Positions 23,623 through 34,724 of a stretch of 64,000 bases of DNA are shown piece after piece. Numbering within the stretch: position 1 is the first letter of the stretch; each line of letters begins with the position of its first letter. The stretch spans positions 1,302,001 to 1,366,000 of the forward strand of contig JAGMUV010000001.1 of the NCBI GenBank assembly GCA_020744425.1, in the 5' to 3' direction. Both the position numbers and the translations under genes were made by a program. A model generated the notes under the pieces. That model was not told the origin of the DNA. It saw only the letters and a program-made list of their open reading frames with translations, and searched no databases. Source of the stretch: Dactylonectria macrodidyma (lineage: Eukaryota > Ascomycota > Sordariomycetes > Hypocreales > Nectriaceae).

Positions 23623-24720
23623 TCAAGACGTCCCGTAGAACTCGCTCTCCTCCAACACAACATCCCGGTCCTCACCGCCCTTCCATCGCAGGAATGGCAC
23701 CACGTCCGACCTCTCCCCCTGCGTGACGCTCACCCCTTCGCAAAAAAGATCCGGAAGTACCAGCGCCGCCTGGGCAACCTGTTCGCTGGGATCCCATATC
23801 ACCACCTCGCGCAACCCACACACCGACGCTTCGACCACCGCCGCCATCAGGAGCAACCGCACAATATCTTCCATCCCCCTGCGCCGTGTCACAAACATCC
23901 GCGTGATACGGAGCTTCCGCGTGTTGAAGTCATGCACCCACGACACCCAGGCCCTTGGAAAGTCACGAGTAGAGGTCGCCCCGTATCGTTGGTCTTTCTT
24001 CTCAGCCGGCCCGATGTAGTTAAAGATGAGCTGCGAGCGCATCATGTGCCAGCCGAGGAGAAGGGGGGTAGGAAGGATCTGGACATAAACTTTGCCATCC
24101 CGGTAGCCCGAGAGGCGGAGCTTGCTGATGTCGACATCCTGATCCGCAAGTTCCTTCACGCCCTGGTATTCTTGGAATTCGACTCCTGGAACATCGTTGC
24201 GAAGTTGCAGCGGAAGTTTCTGATTCAGTATGATGCTCATCTGCGTAGCCAGCTGCGGCCTCCAACCGAGGTCCCGAAACAAGTCCTTGTAGGCTTCCGC
24301 GAAAACCACACTGAACTCTGCATCCCCAAACGTACCATTGTCCATCTCCTCTTTCAGCATTCTAAGCAGTAGCTTCGCCATACCACGCATACGGTGCTCG
24401 GTGCACGTGAACACGTTAGTAATAATGATGGCTTTGCTGCTGCGTGTGCCGTGCCCAGTCGTGGCGATGGCATCCCGCGTAAATGTCGTGCAGCTTGTAC
24501 GGATATCCATCAGGGCTTGGCGGCCTCGAATAATCCAGGTGGACATGCTGCCCACCGAAGCCTGGGTGTCTGCAAGCTTCTCCTGGACATCAAGCCAGGC
24601 GTCCTGCGACATGGACCCGGCCCATACTTGGGCGATATTCATGAAGTGCTTTGTTATCTGTCCGCCTTTGGCCCGCTCGAAGACGAGATCCTTCTCTTTC
24701 AAAGCAGCCGCTAAATCCAT
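23623..24720 (-). CDS. LYC1-like GNAT N-acetyltransferase
   Basis: Single-exon frame of 365 residues starting at the ATG at 24720. Residues about 100-155 look like a GNAT acetyl-CoA fold: a beta strand (IIITNVFT), the pyrophosphate-binding turn (HRMRGMAKLLLRML, matching RxxGxA) and FSVVFAEAYKDLFRDLGWRP, which fits the strand-helix-W pattern of the lysine N6-acetyltransferase LYC1 group. The C-terminal half (about 210-365) carries the long second domain of that group, with the conserved tryptophans VSWVHDFNTRKLRITRMF and LLLMAAVVEASVCGLREVVIWDP. Such enzymes transfer acetyl from acetyl-CoA to an amine. LYC1 itself acts on free lysine; the substrate here is unproven. It reads in the same direction as the Dabb gene, with about 0.7 kb between the two. 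Confidence 0.75.
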   Translation of the reverse strand: MDLAAALKEKDLVFERAKGGQITKHFMNIAQVWAGSMSQDAWLDVQEKLADTQASVGSMSTWIIRGRQALMDIRTSCTTFTRDAIATTGHGTRSSKAIIITNVFTCTEHRMRGMAKLLLRMLKEEMDNGTFGDAEFSVVFAEAYKDLFRDLGWRPQLATQMSIILNQKLPLQLRNDVPGVEFQEYQGVKELADQDVDISKLRLSGYRDGKVYVQILPTPLLLGWHMMRSQLIFNYIGPAEKKDQRYGATSTRDFPRAWVSWVHDFNTRKLRITRMFVTRRRGMEDIVRLLLMAAVVEASVCGLREVVIWDPSEQVAQAALVLPDLFCEGVSVTQGERSDVVPFLRWKGGEDRDVVLEESEFYGTS

Positions 24721-25995
24721 TGATTGAAACTTTTACCTGGATGGGTAGTAGCTCCTTATGTGCTGATGTTGTAGTGTGATGAATGGCTTGGCATGCGAAG
24801 AGTGACCCTCGCGGGGGTTTTATCCTTCGGCCACTTTGTCTTTTCCAACACCTAGCTTGTCAAGCTGCATGAAGCATCTCGAAGGGTTGGTTGGGGCAAC
24901 AAAGCTTATGCTCTGATGCAGTAGAAACTCTAGTCATTTTGAGTTGCTGTTGCCTTAGGCTTAGGTTTTGAGCCTATCATACTGTTATTCTTACTGTTGC
25001 TTGTTTTTGTTTTTTGGACTGTTTGACCTCTGGCCTCCCTCCGGGTGTGTGCTGCCAAGGACGTTGACCTAAAATGTTGTAGCGTGATGTAACGTTCTGT
25101 GTCATTGACAAAGGCTCGGCAAAGAGCATGAAGCTATCCGACGAAAGATGTCGGGTCCAACAGCTAAATTTGTATCTTATTAACGAAGAGGGGAGATTCA
25201 ATTATGAAAAACGAGGGTTAGAAATGAAGAAAGTGATGTTATTGCGTTACTATGTTTAATAGGTCTAGCTATAAATCGCTATAGCGGAAGTGCCTATAGC
25301 AATATCTGACGAAAGATGTCAGGTCTAATAGCTAAGTTTATATCTTATTAATAAAGAGGGGATATTTAACTATGAAAGATAAGAGTTAGAAATGAAGAGA
25401 GTGATGTTATTACGTTACTATATTTAATATGTCTAGCTATAAATCGCTATAGCAGAAGTGCCTATAGCAATATCTAATAAAAGATATTAGATCTAATAGC
25501 TAAGTTTATATCGTATTAATGAAGAGGGGAGATTCAAATATGAAAGACGAGGGTTAGAAATGAAGAAAGTGATGTCGTTGCGTCACTGTGTTTCACAGGT
25601 CCAGCCGTGAATCGCTGTAGCGGAAGTGGCCCTGGCAAACGTGCTGTGAATGCTCCCCCTCAAACAAATCACTGCCAAGCAAACTCGGACGAAGCTTCCA
25701 GTTGACCTATGTTGTTCAACAGCCACACAGAAGATGGTGAGTCGTGTGTACCTACCTACCTAGATATCATTGTCGAATGAAAACTATTGCGGAACAAAAC
25801 TGGCTAGGCGCCACAACACTGCAACCCTCGCACTTATCCAAATCTCGGCACTTCCTTCCCTCCATTAATAATAGACACGATGTGATTCAATACAAGAGGC
25901 AAATTCCTTTGGCTCCGCTTTTCCTTCCAGAGACTCCTACAGTGATATTATCATACAGGAAAACAAGACATAATTATGCGCTTGGAAACAAAACG
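24721..25995. other. Intergenic region with AT-rich tandem repeat
   Basis: Promoter of the acetyltransferase on the left, 3' region of the transcription factor on the right, and a 3 x 168 bp repeat in the middle (25135-25638). No gene seen. Confidence 0.6.
25135..25638. repeat. Three 168 bp tandem copies with RIP-like mutations
   Basis: Copies start at 25135, 25303 and 25471, each opening with TATCYRAYRAAAGATRTYRG and closing near GCGGAAGTG...AGCAA. The period is exactly 168 bases. Differences between copies are almost all C/T or G/A transitions: for example the third copy has GTCACTGTGTTTCACAGGTC where the others read GTTACTATGTTTAATAGGTC or close to it. The change to A and T is strongest in copy 2, while copy 3 keeps GC at its right end and copy 1 at its left. 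Each unit opens with a short hairpin whose two arms change together. This fits repeat-induced point mutation of a local duplication. No coding content. Confidence 0.85.
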
Positions 25996-28900
25996 CTAAG
26001 GAGACCGTCCATTGGTGGGGGGCGGGTTTTCGCTCATTGCCCGAGAAGCCCGACCCGCAAGGCCAGATCCCAAATCGCGGAGGAGTTGACCCAGGCTCTC
26101 TACAAGTGGCGGTAACGGTTCTTTGCGCACGGGGAAGTTGTCGCGAAGGACATTTCGAGCAATTGTCAGAACCATTCCGGTGTTTGACAACGACTCTACA
26201 GTAGAGTTTGTGTCTCCGTTCATTGTTAGTGCTGGGACACCCCGGTCAAGTTGCAAGAAGGCCCGCGACTCTCTAGTTTCGTCCCCATCCATTAGCACAT
26301 ACTCGACCGTCGAGGCACGGCGGTCTTTGCCATCTTGATGTCCGCTAGTCGAGTGAGTGCAGGCAGCTAGACCATAGGCCCACAAGGTAAGGCTAGCGAA
26401 GTAGACGGCGATGGCATTGAATCCTCGCAAGGACGTCGGCGCCAACTTTCGAGCCCAGTGGAAGACTTGGCCAGCGTGCCAAGCGGCATACCGAGATTCA
26501 GACCCCGAGAACCAATTCTCTTCCAAAGTATGGGCTGCTCTCCGAGCCTCCTCCTCGCCGTTCTTGCCAGCGAACTGCTGCAAATCATCCGGCGACACAT
26601 GAAGGATCATCATGAATAGCTCTGCAAGCAGAATTAGCTGCGGCTTTGGCTTTCGCAATTGTTGGATTTGATTCGAGAACTCGGCGATGTCTCGATAGAG
26701 CTCCTGATGCTGGGTCTTGAGCCACAATGGCGGCGATGACGCGCCACGTCGATGGGGGCCTCCCGAGCTATGAAATTTGACGGCGTCGCGATACGACCAA
26801 ATCTGACCCCAAAACCCGTGAAGGAGGGCAGTGCAAGAAAGCTCGATGTCGATGCGGTCCTCAAGGTCATCGAGAATTGTCATGCATTGTGTCACCTCAG
26901 CGACTCGCGGTATACCGCCATTGGCCATTGGCTTCTTTGTTAGGGAGACATCCCGCCACTCCTCTGCCGTCCGCGCTCTCCAGAGATCACGCGAGGCCGG
27001 CAGCGTGAAGCAAAGCTCATTGTAAGACATGAGTGGGTTTTTGCAGAGTCCAATTGACGATTGGGTGTCGTGAAAGAACAGGTGAATGACTAGTCTGTGT
27101 GGTGGTCAGCAAGCGTGTCTGTCACAAATGACGAGTAATATTTACCTCTTGTAAGACTCTAAGACGATGAATTGCCGCCATTTCGAATCCAGTGCCTCGG
27201 GGGAGTCGGACATGGATGGCATCTGTGAGACAGAATCTGAAGAAAAGGACGTCCTTCCAGAGCGTCGAAGCATCTCCATCATGTCAGTAGACGGCTCTAA
27301 CAGGATCGGCAGGGCAGACTCACAGTCAATAAGGGCTGAACAAAACTTTCGGCGATTTCCATTTTACGGTTAAAACCACTCCATTGCCCGACATCGAGAT
27401 GGAGCATCATTGCCTGATGTGTCATTAAGTCTCGAGTGGTAGAATTTGATCCCTCAAACTACATATAATTCGTTAGCCGTTGGATCCGAATACTGTGGAA
27501 TAATTCAGTGTCGCTGCAGTAAGCACTTGTTGCAGTGACCACTTTGTCATGCACGAGGGGCGAATGTGAGATGTCTCAAAGTGTAATATCAGGGGGGCAC
27601 TCACTCGACCAGCAATAGCCAATCTCGCAACCTCGTCAAGAGCAAGGCCAAACTGCCAAATAGCGGGGACCGAAATATACGTGGCACCGATCGAGATGAT
27701 TGCAGACAGAAGCTCTGGAATTGTTGTCGCAGGGTCGAAGGAAGCCTTGTGGATCACCGCGTCGCACTTCCGGTCCTCCTGAGCAAAATGCGCCTGGAGC
27801 AGGTAGTTCAGAAGTTCCAGGGACGGAAAAGACGGAACTCGTTGCGGATTCGGATTGTGAGCCAGAACCATAGCAAATAGACGATCACGCATATGAGACG
27901 GCATCTGCAGTCGAGGTTTTGAGCCGCTGGCGAATTTGTCAAACCCCGAGGACGCTGGAAGTGTCTCGTCATCGAGTGCCAGGGCTTCGGTCTCGCGGTG
28001 GACATAGTCTTTCATGTCTGGTTCAAATATCCATGGCGAACGCTTGAACGCTGCATGCCCACGAGACGCATCACGTCCCATGTTACGAGATGATCGCTTC
28101 GAGTTGATCGTGCTTGTCGACTGGGGACTAGGTCCATTCACGTCCAGCCTGGGAATCGTAAAACCATCAAAGTCCAGGTCCCATGAGAAGTCCATGTCTT
28201 GGAAGAGATTGTGAGCTGGGTTGAAAAACATGATATCATCCGTGAGACCATCCATACTAGGCCCACCGAGGAAAGCCGACCCCTCGTACTCTCCATGACC
28301 ATCGTTGAGCGGAGCTTGAGCCATTGTCGAGGGTTTGGCCATGTAGCCGGAGTCGCACGAAGCAAAACCTTGATTGTCCATACCTATGACTGAAGCCATA
28401 GTTGAGGCCTCCGAGGGTGACATACCGGCCTGCGAGTCCGTGCGATATTGTGTTCCGCGGCGGGAGGGCATCTGGCAAGGAAGACTTTTGCTTCGGCAGC
28501 GGCTACACGGCTTCTGGTCCTCGCACTTAGCCTTGGAAGCGGCGCAATTCAAACACGCCTCGGCGGCTCTATCACTACGCCGTATGAAGGGGCGGTCTTT
28601 GGCGACGCCATCTCGATCGTGGGTGGTCTCGTGCCTGGTGAGGAGGTCGGCTCGATTGAAGCGCTTGGGACAGCGGGAACACTGGTAGGGGCGGGCATTC
28701 TCGTGCGATCTCAAGTGCCGGGTGAGATGATCGGCCCGTTCGTAGACACGGCGGCAGATGTGGCAGACGTGAGATGGGGACGAAAGTGACGCATCCGAAA
28801 GCTTGCGTTTGGTCGGTAACGACGAGTTGCCACTCTGAGGAGTGTGCTCCTGCGGCGGCACCGGTGGGGGAGGCTGCTGCGGTTGGCCTTGTTGCTGATG

Positions 28901-29065
28901 CGAAAGCTGCTGCTGGTGTTGCGATTGTTGTGCCTGATGGCCTCTCTGGTTCGGGTCCTGGGCAGGCGATGCGAGCGAGAAGAGAGACGACAGGAGCATG
29001 TCGGAACCAGCGGCGTCGCACAATATGTCGATGCCGTTCTGCTCCGCTCCCGCCATTGTGGGCAT
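25996..29065 (-). CDS. Transcription factor with two C2H2 fingers and a Zn2Cys6 cluster
   Basis: Four exons: 29065-27605, 27458-27324, 27273-27146 and 27094-25996, with introns of 146, 50 and 51 nt, encoding about 940 residues. After a Q/P/H-rich stretch (40-75) come two C2H2 fingers (CHICRRVYERADHLTRHLRSH at 101-121 and CSRCPKRFNRADLLTRHETTH at 129-149), then a binuclear zinc cluster with Cys171, 174, 181, 187, 190 and 197. The C-terminal half is a fungal-specific transcription factor domain (HLDVGQWSGFNRKMEIAESFVQPLLTMLRRSGR, then VIHLFFHDTQSSI). Proteins with this layout are nuclear DNA-binding regulators. The start at 29065 is chosen because the open frame upstream is low in conservation-like features; the ATG at 29056 is equally possible. 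Targets cannot be inferred, and it is 14 kb from the PKS, so a cluster role is speculative. Confidence 0.9.
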
Positions 29066-30292
29066 CCGGCAGAACGATAGCGGAGCCGGACCAGGGCCAA
29101 TATTGACGTGATAGCAGGCGAACCGAAGGCCGGACGCGGCGGACTGCGACACACACGGAGGCGTGGAGGGCAATGTCAATGGCACAGGCGCGGCAAGTTG
29201 GGGTGAAGATGAGGAGCAAGACGAGACGATGCTAGCCTGGAGGAGACGCGGAGTCGGAAAATGGGGGCGGGGTGGAGGGAAACGTGGAGGGCCACGGATT
29301 CTGGGGTTTCGGCAGGATGCGCCTGCCGCGTGCGCAACCAATGCCCGTGCCGCAATTTCAGAGCCCGCTAGGCCTGTCTGGGACCTAGCGGGCAGGCCCG
29401 GGACAATCGCCGACCGTCGGCCTGTGTATGCCTACACCCGCCCAAAACGGTTCCGGCCACCGAACCCGAATCCCAGTCCGGCGAGCGTAGGCCAATTCCC
29501 AGCCCCGGGCCAGCTCCGGCCTTGTGCTAGTTGACGGGACGGGGAGAGGCCGTCAGTCAAATGAGACAAGATGCCTATAATAGGGATTGCACTGACACAG
29601 CATGACAGTTTAGGATAAGCCCCTTCTAACGGGTCACAATTCTCTCCCACACACCGCCATCATTGCATATCGGCGCAACCCTCGGATGTTGTGCAGCGCC
29701 TTCGCGACATCCCAAAGCTGAGAACGAGGCTCAGTTGGGGATGTCAATTTATGAGAGTTGATAGCTGAAAGCTGATAGCTGATATTTGACATCCAAACAT
29801 AGGGTCAGTAGCGCTGCGGCGGCGTCATGCCATGCCTATCGTGAGATACGTAGTCCGAACTGGTAGGCAAACCCCCTTTGGCCCAGGCGGCACGAGACGA
29901 GTCGATTGAAGACGTCTTCTTTCTATTGAAGCATTGCCAGGGGTATAAGCCGTCTCCCCTCGCACCCATGTCTCTACACTAGCCTAGTATTTATTTACTT
30001 GGGTGATTGGCAATTACTTGCATCAGTGGTGATGACTTGGATGACGCGAACATGCTTCAATTGTACTCCCCGTAAGAAAATGCTACTGTAGCTACAGATT
30101 ACAATTATTGCGCTAAAAAAAACACAGCGTACCTCCTGCCAAATCATAAGGTGTCCTCCCACCTCCGCGCCGCGGCCCAATGTGCGGCCGCATCCAGGTT
30201 TCTGGGAACCAGTCGGTCTACGACAATGCAACAGGGGTGGCTCATGCAAGCCCAGATATTCAGATCGCCAACGCATCCCATGGCCCCGGGAC

Positions 30293-30330
30293 AGCCTCCT
30301 AAAAAATAGCCTCCTAAAAATTGACCTCCT
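30293..30330. repeat. 15 bp tandem repeat
   Basis: AGCCTCCTAAAAAWT occurs at 30293 and 30308, followed by a partial third copy (GACCTCCTG). Short and simple; no function inferred. Confidence 0.7.
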
Positions 30331-30985
30331 GCTAGCACGGCAAGCCGCAATAACTCCGATGCAAAATGCGACTCTCCATTTCATACCGAGGCAACAAACT
30401 ACCTCTCATTAAGTAGGGAACCTCCATATCATAGTAGGAGCACTTTTTTGTGCGTCCACCATTCCCGCCTGTCCTATCTTGGCTCTTGTAATCGAATCGA
30501 TATTTTGCGTTTGCAATTGAATCGCATTGGGAAAGTCGCCCCAGGACAAGTGCGCCTCGGCTGACGAACCAGCAGAGCAGTTGAGATAACTTTTTTTTCG
30601 GGACATTGACGGCTCAAAGTGTCATCCTTCCAAGTGTTGCTCAGGTGACAAGCGCTTGTCGCAGCACGTCCGACACTCAAGTCGAGATATTCCAGAGGCT
30701 GCCTGGTGTCGGGAGGGGGAATGATCGTCTTCCCGCAGCGCACTGAGTCAATGCCGCCGAAATTCTGCAATGCTCAATCCCTTTGCTATCCACGTTGCGC
30801 TCACAAGCTGGTCTGGTCATCATTGTTTGGAGGCTCATCCTCGTCTCAGCAGAGGGCGCCATCCGACAAGTCCTAGGCTCGGCTTGCCCTTGACTATTCG
30901 ATATGGTGCTGAGTATTTCTTGACGAGGTCGGGTGCTGGGCGAGACGACAGCTCATAGCTTCCTCGACATCAAAGATGGGCCTGT

Positions 30986-31270
30986 TCAGCATGCAGTTCC
31001 GCAGGCTCCGCAAGAACGGCCTGGAATAACCCAGACCTCCTCGCCCGTGAGCGCGCATTTTGGACACCGAGTGCCTGGAACCATTTGGACGATCCCAGGA
31101 GGGAACGTGGCTTGCGGTGCGTCCAAGTGGTTGTTGGTTGTGGCCCAGCTGCAGGTAACGCCATTGGGTCCCAGGAGAACGGTCGTGACAGGGGAGCTTT
31201 CCCCCGTTTGGCCATCCCAGGCGGTTGTCTGGGTAGAGGGTGCCAGGTGATGATGTTGAGATAGTAACAT
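30986..31270 (-). CDS. Candidate small Cys-rich protein (5' end unsure)
   Basis: An ATG at 31270 opens a 94-codon frame ending in a Cys just before the stop. It has six cysteines: one in GVTCSW, a pair in RCPKC, and SCGACGTAC at the end, giving CxxC-x16-CxxC like a zinc ribbon or a disulfide-bonded small protein. Third codon positions are mostly C or G, as expected for a coding fungal gene, and Trp and Pro residues are spread evenly. No clear signal peptide follows this ATG. An acceptor (CTACCCAG, just before ACAACCGCC) could join it to an upstream exon that I cannot locate. I do not recognise the family. Confidence 0.35.
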   Translation of the reverse strand: MLLSQHHHLAPSTQTTAWDGQTGESSPVTTVLLGPNGVTCSWATTNNHLDAPQATFPPGIVQMVPGTRCPKCALTGEEVWVIPGRSCGACGTAC

Positions 31271-33447
31271 GGCAAAAATTTGTTGTTGGCAATGCCAGGC
31301 CTGTATGATAAACGTGGGGGAGTGGATATGGTGGACCCAGACAATGAGGTTGTAAGAGAGTTCAAGTGACAGTGTATCGCTTGCAAAGATCCGAGCTGGC
31401 GCAAGATGCGGGGGCAAGATGGGATTTATGGTTTTGGGACGGCGAGAACTAGGTGACGATCATTGTATGACAACGTCGTCCGGTGATGCCTCGCGAGGCC
31501 GGGAAGGGAAAGGTCGAGGGACCGAGGACGAGCGCAAGTTGAAAGCTTCAATACGTACTTCGTGCCCTGCACAATGTTAATGTGGGCTACTATGCCATCT
31601 GATGATCGTTAGGTGGCCGGTCGATGGTCCAGGTAGGCATGCTGGGTGCCGGCGGCGGCGGCGGCAGCAGTAGACCTGTCATATTCGCTGCTGTGAGACT
31701 CCAGCTTGTCATTAGTTGCTAGACAACTTTGTGGCGCCGCCCTTGGGAAACGCTGGTCCGCCCGAACGGGGGCGGGGTCGATTGTGTGCGGTGTCTGGTG
31801 CCCATAACTTGCGGCCTGTCTTTCCTTGTCTTTGTCTCTGCTATTGATCTGCCACTAGCCAATGGTTAACAGCGGCCAGGGGAGGGGGTGAATGTCCCTA
31901 GTTGTTGCACATTGTATGTAGGGCCAACGGGCGTGTGCGCAGTTGTTTCTGACCAGTCCAAAATTCTCTCCTGACATGGTCGTAATACCGAGCATCGAGA
32001 CATGTTAAGTGGGAAGAAGAGGAGCGACCGGTCCGGTTGCGAGGAGAAAGGGGGGGAGGGTCTCAATGGGTACGGGGGGGCGTGGGCGTTGTTGGCGTTG
32101 GTTGCTGGAGAGAAAAGCAAAGATGTGACTGCTCGTCTGGCTGGCTCCAAGACCACGATGCTTGAGGGCCTACGGCACGGATAGTGAACACTAACACAGG
32201 AGTTTTTCCATACCTAACCTGGTAAAAGAACACATGCCAGTCATGTAATATCCTCCGGATGTCGTTGTCGTGGATGGCTATTAAGGTCGTTACTCAGGCG
32301 CAACGGCCGACACAACGAAACAGGGTTTTGAGATGTCCCAGAGCCGCGCCTGCCATCATCAACCCTAGAACCTGGACGGAAGCACACCGGGTCGTTGGAA
32401 TGGTTGACCCCTGGAGGCCCCAGACCGTAGAGCCGAGAGCCACCAGGATGATGGTGATGGACCCTCTGTCACCGCCCACCCCTCCCTTGTTGAAGTGATC
32501 GCCCGCGCATCAGGCAATCTCACCGACATGCTGGAGGGGTGGGCTGCCAGTCTCCACACTTATGCAGTGAAGCACAGGGTCCACTCCGAATCTGTCACCA
32601 ACCACCGGCGCCCTGTGTGACCTGTCCATGTCATGTTGGCCTCATTGCCTTGCCCTGTGTCTGCTCGAGACTGCGGTGTGAGAGTTGATGGCTACGGGAC
32701 CGAGAGATGTCGGAGGTGCGGGGACTGTATTCTGCGGTCTAGGAGTCGAGGGTCTCAAAAACCTCTTGAGCCTAGGGCGTCTAACGGCACAATACGGCAA
32801 TGGCAAAATGGTGAAACGGTGCAACGGCGCAACGGCGCAACGGTGCGCTGGCGCGACAGACGCTCAACGGCAATAAGGCATGTAGTGCAGAGTAAATTGA
32901 CGACGTATGTAGACGCCACAACTCATTCTGTAGTCATCCGCTGTGTCTATGTACCTCCAATACCTAATCAGCAAGGCAGAGGAACACGGCGGGAGTAGTG
33001 ATATCAGAGTGACGTGGGAAAATGGGAGCGGAGGAACCTCAGAGAGGCAGCGGCCACTGCCGCGGCGCGCGAAGGCCGATTCTGGCCAAGGCGAATTGTT
33101 GCGCAAGTACATTGGACACTTTTCGTGTAGGTAAGGTACCTACCTAGGTTGTCAAGATCATTGGTCGCCCTTGAGATCAGACTTGTCAGTGGAGGATCGA
33201 ACAGACCGGCGGACAGAGCCAGAACAGTTCATGGAGCCCACGGAGCCCATGGAGCGAATAGACTCTCGCCCAAGCCACCACCAAGCCTAGTTCCTGATGC
33301 AAGGTTCTAGTGATGGGTTCCCGTTGAGATGGGATGCTCCTGCGGCTGGGATTGGCTGGGTGGTCTTCTCAGCCGCCAAGTGCCGCGCACCGCATCGAGT
33401 TGCAAGAGACAGGGTTGACAGGGTACCAACCGACCTAGGTAAGGCAG

Positions 33448-33518
33448 GCTGAGAGATAAGCTGAGAGACAAGCGGAGAGACAAGCTGGGAGACAGCTGAG
33501 AGGTAAGCTGAGAGGTTG
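33448..33518. repeat. 12 bp tandem repeat (about 6 copies)
   Basis: GCTGAGAGAYAA is repeated about six times with small changes (GCGGAGAGACAA, GCTGGGAGACA, GCTGAGAGGTAA). It sits inside the word cluster of the gene-poor stretch. Confidence 0.8.
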
Positions 33519-34424
33519 AGGTAGGTCTAGCGGTGCGCCGTCTGGTCTACACCCCCAGGCTGCTCGAACGCATCCATTTTGTTCTGTCTATCCTCGTTGG
33601 CCGAATGACGCTGCCGGTTGGGTTCCCAGTTCGGCAGATGAAATACTGTAGCCCAGCAAGGAGTACCTACCAACCTAGGCACGTCAGTTGGCCACTTTGC
33701 GTGGCGGGCCACAACGGTACAGAGCACTCTGCAAATTTTGCGCAAGTGCTTGGGTCCCTACCTTAGGCACCTGCAGTGTGTGCCTGGTATCTTTCAAGCA
33801 GTTGGTGCGCATGCCCGTGGGTTGACCTGGCTGAGGCTGCTCCTCATCCTCATGACCTGACCGACGGTACTGACGGGAGCCTCCGTTGCACAGCCTGTGC
33901 CATTTGATCGCCTACCTACCTTAACCATAGCAAGCTTCTTATTGCAGACCTGACCTATCTCTTCAAATTCCTTCTAGTCATATTACTAGACATAGATTGC
34001 TCTTGGTCTATCTGTACCAAGGCCAGACACCAGCGTTACTATACTTGGTGTTAACCGTCAATAGCTGCAAAGCCAAGTCCATACCTTACCTACCTACAGA
34101 CGGTGCTACGCATAGGTGGCCACATGAAGCTTCAGACGCAACCCACCCGCTCTAATTACCTGTAGTTAGTGTGTTTTCCGCTTCCTAATTTGACTAAGCC
34201 GTTCCTTTCACGGGCCGACCTGACCTCTCGGACTGCCGACGTGACGTGCCTCGATGAGGCACGGCAGCTGGACAGGCAGGTGGCCCGACCGCGGGTTCCC
34301 TTGTAGTAGTGCTGTAGCTCCCGCCAGTAAGTCAATATTAGCGACTCTTACAGGGGTGGTTGCCCTTTCAACTTGTCCTCCACCTCCTGCTTTTTTGTTC
34401 TGGAGGCCAGTTCATCCGCCACAA

Positions 34425-34724
34425 TACGGAGGACCATTTCAAAATTCATGTCCCAGGTACACTAACGATGCCACGCCCTCGTACCCCTGCTAGCTACTTG
34501 GCAGTGCAAGCCCTTTAGGGCACTTGTTCCTTAGCTCCACCGTAGCTCCCTGTATCTCCAGAGGTCTTCAGAAGCTAAGAGCACCCGCCGCTATTTGCTA
34601 GCAGTGTTTGATGCGCTATAGATCTCGAGCTTTTGGGGGAGGTAAGTGATGGTACAGTACCTCATGTACTCCGCCCACTCTGATTGGCTGTTTAAAAGAG
34701 TGTGGCTTAAAATGGTCCTCCGTA
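34425..34724. repeat. 15 bp inverted repeat pair flanking 270 bp
   Basis: TACGGAGGACCATTT at 34425-34439 returns as its exact reverse complement at 34710-34724. The arms enclose 270 bases without an open frame of note. The layout could be a worn miniature inverted-repeat element or two oppositely placed binding sites. No target-site duplication is clear. Confidence 0.5.

Noticed and set aside
28575..29341. Upstream extension of the transcription factor to 29341
   Set aside because: Pro/Ser/Arg-rich frame typical of GC-rich leader DNA; the ATG at 29065 or 29056 fits a normal start better.
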